DNA of 23,574 nucleotides, taken from NCBI RefSeq assembly GCF_000188695.1, contig NW_004754917.1, positions 1,139,941 to 1,163,514 of the forward strand, given 5' to 3'. Under the pieces are notes generated by a model. That model worked only from the letters and a program-made list of their open reading frames with translations, was not told where the DNA came from and ran no database searches. Source of the stretch: Salpingoeca rosetta. Lineage: Eukaryota > Opisthokonta > Choanoflagellata > Craspedida > Salpingoecidae. A program made the position numbers and the translations under genes. Positions 21,083 to 23,574 of the stretch are shown here, piece after piece (the first letter of the stretch is position 1; every line of letters starts with the position of its first letter).

Positions 21083-23574
21083 TCAACTCGCATGCAGCAC
21101 TTGCTCTCGGCACTGCGTCAGAGATGGACGAGGTAGGGCCTTCGTCAGCATGTCTGCAAGCAGCTTTGTGCCGGGTTCATACACTGCCTTGACGACGCCT
21201 TCGCCAATGAGCTCGCGCAGAAGGTGATAACGCAGCCGTATGTGTTTGGAGCCGCCCTTGGCCACGGGATTGGTAGCAATGCACATGGCAGACTGGCTGT
21301 CCATGTGGAGTGGTGTGGTGCCGACGTCGAAGCCCAGCTCCTGGAGGAGTTGTCGCAGGTACACCGCAGCCTGTGCTGCGCGCGCAGCGGCGACGTACTC
21401 TGTCTCCGCCGATGATGTTGTGACGAGAGGCAGCCTCTTGGACAGCCATGTCACAGGGCCACCGGCGATGGTGAACAGGTGGCCCCCATGCCCCTTCGAC
21501 GTGTAGGGGTCAGACATGTGACTTGCGTCTGTGTAGCCAAGGAGTTGAAGCGAATCACCCGCACTGTACTTGATTGCCAGAGCCGCCGTGCCCCGTAGGT
21601 ACTTGCAGACATGTCTGGCCGCGTGTAGGTGCTGCTTGCCGGGTTGCTGGATAAATCTGGAGAGCACGGATGTGGCGTAGCTGATGTCGGGACGCGTCGT
21701 CACTGCGAGATACAGCAGACTGCCAATGATGCTCTGGTAGTGACGAACGTCGACCTCGGCTTGTTCCACCGGCACGAGCTTCATCTTGACGGGGAGTGGA
21801 GTTGCCTTCGCCTTGCAGTCCTCCAGGCCTTCTTGCTTCAGCACAGTCTGGATGTAGTCGTGCTGGTTCAGCGTCATAACGCCGCGTTCTCTGTCATAGG
21901 AGATCGCAATGCTGAGGTGTTGTCGTGGCGCGCCCAAGTTCTTGAGGTCGTAGTTGGCTGCAAGCACAGCCTCTGCACGGTCCATGTGCTCCTGTGTCGT
22001 TGCCGCCACAAGGAAGTCGTCGACGTGCACGCAAATCATGACTGTGCGATCCTGGTTGACGAAGATGCAGGCGTCGGACCGCAAACGCTGGAAGCCGCTG
22101 CCGCCAATCGTCTTCCAGACAGATGCGTACCACAGCTTCGGCGCCTGGCGCAGGCCATAGAGGCTCTTGCGCAGCTTCAGCACAGACCCGGCAGGGAGGT
22201 TCGCTGCCTGCGGCGGACGCACAAACACGTTTGCCATGTCGAGCTCGGCATGGAGAAAAGCCGCAGACACATCGAACTGGCACAGCAGCATGTGTCGCTG
22301 GGCTGTAGCAGCGAGAAAGGTGCGCAGAGCCTCGAAGCGTGTCGTGGGCGAAAATACATCTGCGTATGTGTCCTCCGTCTGCCGGTTGCCGCAGCAAACA
22401 AACCGGACTTTGTGGACAATACTGCCGTCCGGTTTGTGTTTCACAGCAAAGACGAGCTTGGACGGTATTGGTCGCACGCCCATGGGAAGAGTGCGCTGGT
22501 CAACGATGTCGAAGACGTCGTGCCGAATCATGTTACTCCACTCCTTGACGAAGGCCTCCTGCCACTTGCTCTTGTGTGCAGAGGCCATGGCGTCCCGCCA
22601 TGTCTTGGGGACCGGCTGCTGCGGTGGCTGGTGCGTCTGTACCATGGCATTCTTCAACAGGGTAGTCCGCAGGCAGAGGATGTCGGTCTCGTAGCCGTCA
22701 CTGTCGTCGCTGTGATCGCCATCGCCATCGTCATCGTCATCACTGCCGTCGTCTGCCGTTGACGAGTCAGGATGCTTGCTGTTGACGGCACAGCTTGTCT
22801 TCTGCTGTGCCGTGGGTGCTGATTGCGCGAGTGGTGCAGATGTTTGTGCGCCGCCGCTGTCGCCCTGCCGCATGGGGTCAGGTGTGTTCTCGTCGCCCTG
22901 CCGCATGGGGTCAGGTGTGTTCTCATCGCCCTGCCGCATGGGGTCAGGTGTGGATGCTGTTGCTGCTGGCATCACCCATAGGTTCTGCACAGTGCTGGTG
23001 CCGTTGCTGCCTGTGAGTGGTGATGTCGGTAAAGCACCCCCTTGACTCGTGCAGTCAACCTCTTCCAGGAAGTCAACGTGGATGGAGGACCTCACTCGCC
23101 CAGTTGCCTTGACGTAGATGCGATGCGCGTTGCATCGCGTGTCGAAGCCAACATAGAAGCCTTCCATGGCCCGTCGGGGAAAGGCCTTGCTCTTGTCCGT
23201 GTGGACGTGGTCATACACGAACGCCTTGCAGCCGAAGACGCGCACGTGCTGCAGTGGCGAAGGCTTGGCGAAGAGAGCCTGGTACGGTGACATGCCCAGT
23301 TGGGAGTGCGGAAGAAGGTTGTACACCCATGCAGAGTGTCCAAGCGCAGCAGACCAGAGCTTGTCCTTGAGGTGCTGCGGCAGTGGTGCCGTGTGCAGCA
23401 TGGCAGCGGCAGACTCCTTCAGCGTGCGAATGCTTCGCTCCACAAGCCCGTTGTGCTCGTGCACATGTGGCGGACTGTAGCGAAGGCGAAGGCCAAGCTC
23501 GTTTGCCGTTTGCACGAAACGCCGAGACGTGAAGACGGGATCGCTGTCCGTTTGAACGAGGGTGCCACGGTCAA
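21083..23574 (-). CDS. Ty1/copia retrotransposon polyprotein (integrase-RT-RNase H), 5'-partial
   Basis: The open frame runs from the window edge (first full codon at 23572) to the stop at 21085-21083: 829 residues with no stop or frameshift. Integrase comes before reverse transcriptase, which defines copia rather than gypsy order. It begins in the integrase core: Asp9 (VQTDSDPVF) and Glu45 (HNGLVERSIRTLKE) are 35 residues apart, as in DD35E integrases; the first catalytic Asp is off the window. The GKxF-like segment FGCKAFVYDHV follows. A linker holds three 11-residue repeats and an acidic run. RT has QFDVSAAFLHAEL (Asp434), SLYGLRQAPKLWY and CVHVDDFLVA (Asp518/519). RNase H has GYTDASHMSD (Asp682), SSAETEYVAA (Glu723), HMDSQSAMC (Asp758) and LADMLTKAL (Asp807). 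All visible catalytic residues are kept, so the copy may be young. Gag, protease and integrase N-terminus must lie beyond 23574. Confidence 0.97.
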   Translation of the reverse strand, partial: DRGTLVQTDSDPVFTSRRFVQTANELGLRLRYSPPHVHEHNGLVERSIRTLKESAAAMLHTAPLPQHLKDKLWSAALGHSAWVYNLLPHSQLGMSPYQALFAKPSPLQHVRVFGCKAFVYDHVHTDKSKAFPRRAMEGFYVGFDTRCNAHRIYVKATGRVRSSIHVDFLEEVDCTSQGGALPTSPLTGSNGTSTVQNLWVMPAATASTPDPMRQGDENTPDPMRQGDENTPDPMRQGDSGGAQTSAPLAQSAPTAQQKTSCAVNSKHPDSSTADDGSDDDDDGDGDHSDDSDGYETDILCLRTTLLKNAMVQTHQPPQQPVPKTWRDAMASAHKSKWQEAFVKEWSNMIRHDVFDIVDQRTLPMGVRPIPSKLVFAVKHKPDGSIVHKVRFVCCGNRQTEDTYADVFSPTTRFEALRTFLAATAQRHMLLCQFDVSAAFLHAELDMANVFVRPPQAANLPAGSVLKLRKSLYGLRQAPKLWYASVWKTIGGSGFQRLRSDACIFVNQDRTVMICVHVDDFLVAATTQEHMDRAEAVLAANYDLKNLGAPRQHLSIAISYDRERGVMTLNQHDYIQTVLKQEGLEDCKAKATPLPVKMKLVPVEQAEVDVRHYQSIIGSLLYLAVTTRPDISYATSVLSRFIQQPGKQHLHAARHVCKYLRGTAALAIKYSAGDSLQLLGYTDASHMSDPYTSKGHGGHLFTIAGGPVTWLSKRLPLVTTSSAETEYVAAARAAQAAVYLRQLLQELGFDVGTTPLHMDSQSAMCIATNPVAKGGSKHIRLRYHLLRELIGEGVVKAVYEPGTKLLADMLTKALPRPSLTQCREQVLHAS
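21083..23574 (-). mobile_element. Ty1/copia LTR retrotransposon, 3' part
   Basis: The element covers the pol frame, a polypurine tract overlapping the stop codon, and a probable 3' LTR extending left to about 20706. It is inserted downstream of the Dispatched-like gene in the opposite orientation. Domain order and the intact pol frame are seen directly; the LTR extent is inferred. Confidence 0.9.
22860..22953 (-). repeat. 33-bp tandem triplication inside the copia linker
   Basis: Three copies of a 33-bp unit begin at 22860, 22893 and 22926. They encode three near-identical copies of DPMRQGDENTP between the integrase and reverse transcriptase. Copies are nearly identical in DNA, so the expansion is recent. 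The frame is kept because the unit is a multiple of three. Confidence 0.9.

Noticed and set aside
21629..22762. Plus-strand frame of 377 codons opposite the copia pol.
   Set aside because: It is the antisense shadow of a reverse transcriptase frame with all catalytic motifs.

Overview
The window looks like nuclear DNA from a unicellular eukaryote. Four multi-exon genes have GT-AG introns, and most introns hold long (GT)n, (CA)n or trinucleotide tracts. The gene set (an IQSEC/BRAG-type Arf GEF, a Dispatched-type transporter, CCDC47 and CDKAL1) with compact intergenic spaces and a Ty1/copia element suggests a choanoflagellate or a close holozoan protist. That placement is an inference from gene content only.

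Layout: (1) positions 195-1798, plus strand, 3' part of a CDKAL1-like tRNA methylthiotransferase (end of radical-SAM barrel, TRAM domain, C-terminal membrane anchor). (2) 2400-7010, minus strand, a complete 8-exon gene of 906 residues: PH, coiled coil, IQ, Sec7, PH, an IQSEC-like Arf guanine-nucleotide exchange factor with an extra N-terminal PH domain. (3) 7151-11191, plus strand, a complete 12-exon CCDC47 orthologue (503 residues; ER PAT complex), sharing a 140-bp divergent intergenic region with gene 2. (4) 11741-19582, plus strand, a complete 24-exon Dispatched-like RND transporter (1086 residues, two halves with sterol-sensing-type cores). (5) 20150-20705, plus strand, a Gag-like retroelement fragment. 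(6) 21083-23574, minus strand, an uninterrupted Ty1/copia integrase-RT-RNase H reading frame running off the window, with a candidate 3' LTR at about 20706-21077.

Exon joins were worked out by hand. Every join in genes 2, 3 and 4 keeps frame. One join in gene 1 (around the ATG/GTG microsatellite at 468-611) does not, and is flagged. CCDC47 and Dispatched act in the secretory membrane system and the Arf GEF at membranes generally, but nothing indicates that the four genes work as a unit. The most unusual feature is the microsatellite load of the introns: tracts abut splice sites, seven of seven intronic trinucleotide tracts are G/T-rich on the coding strand whatever the gene orientation, and one Dispatched intron has (GT)29 at the donor and a 56-nt (CA)n tract near the acceptor that could pair. 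No wholly new multigene system is evident.
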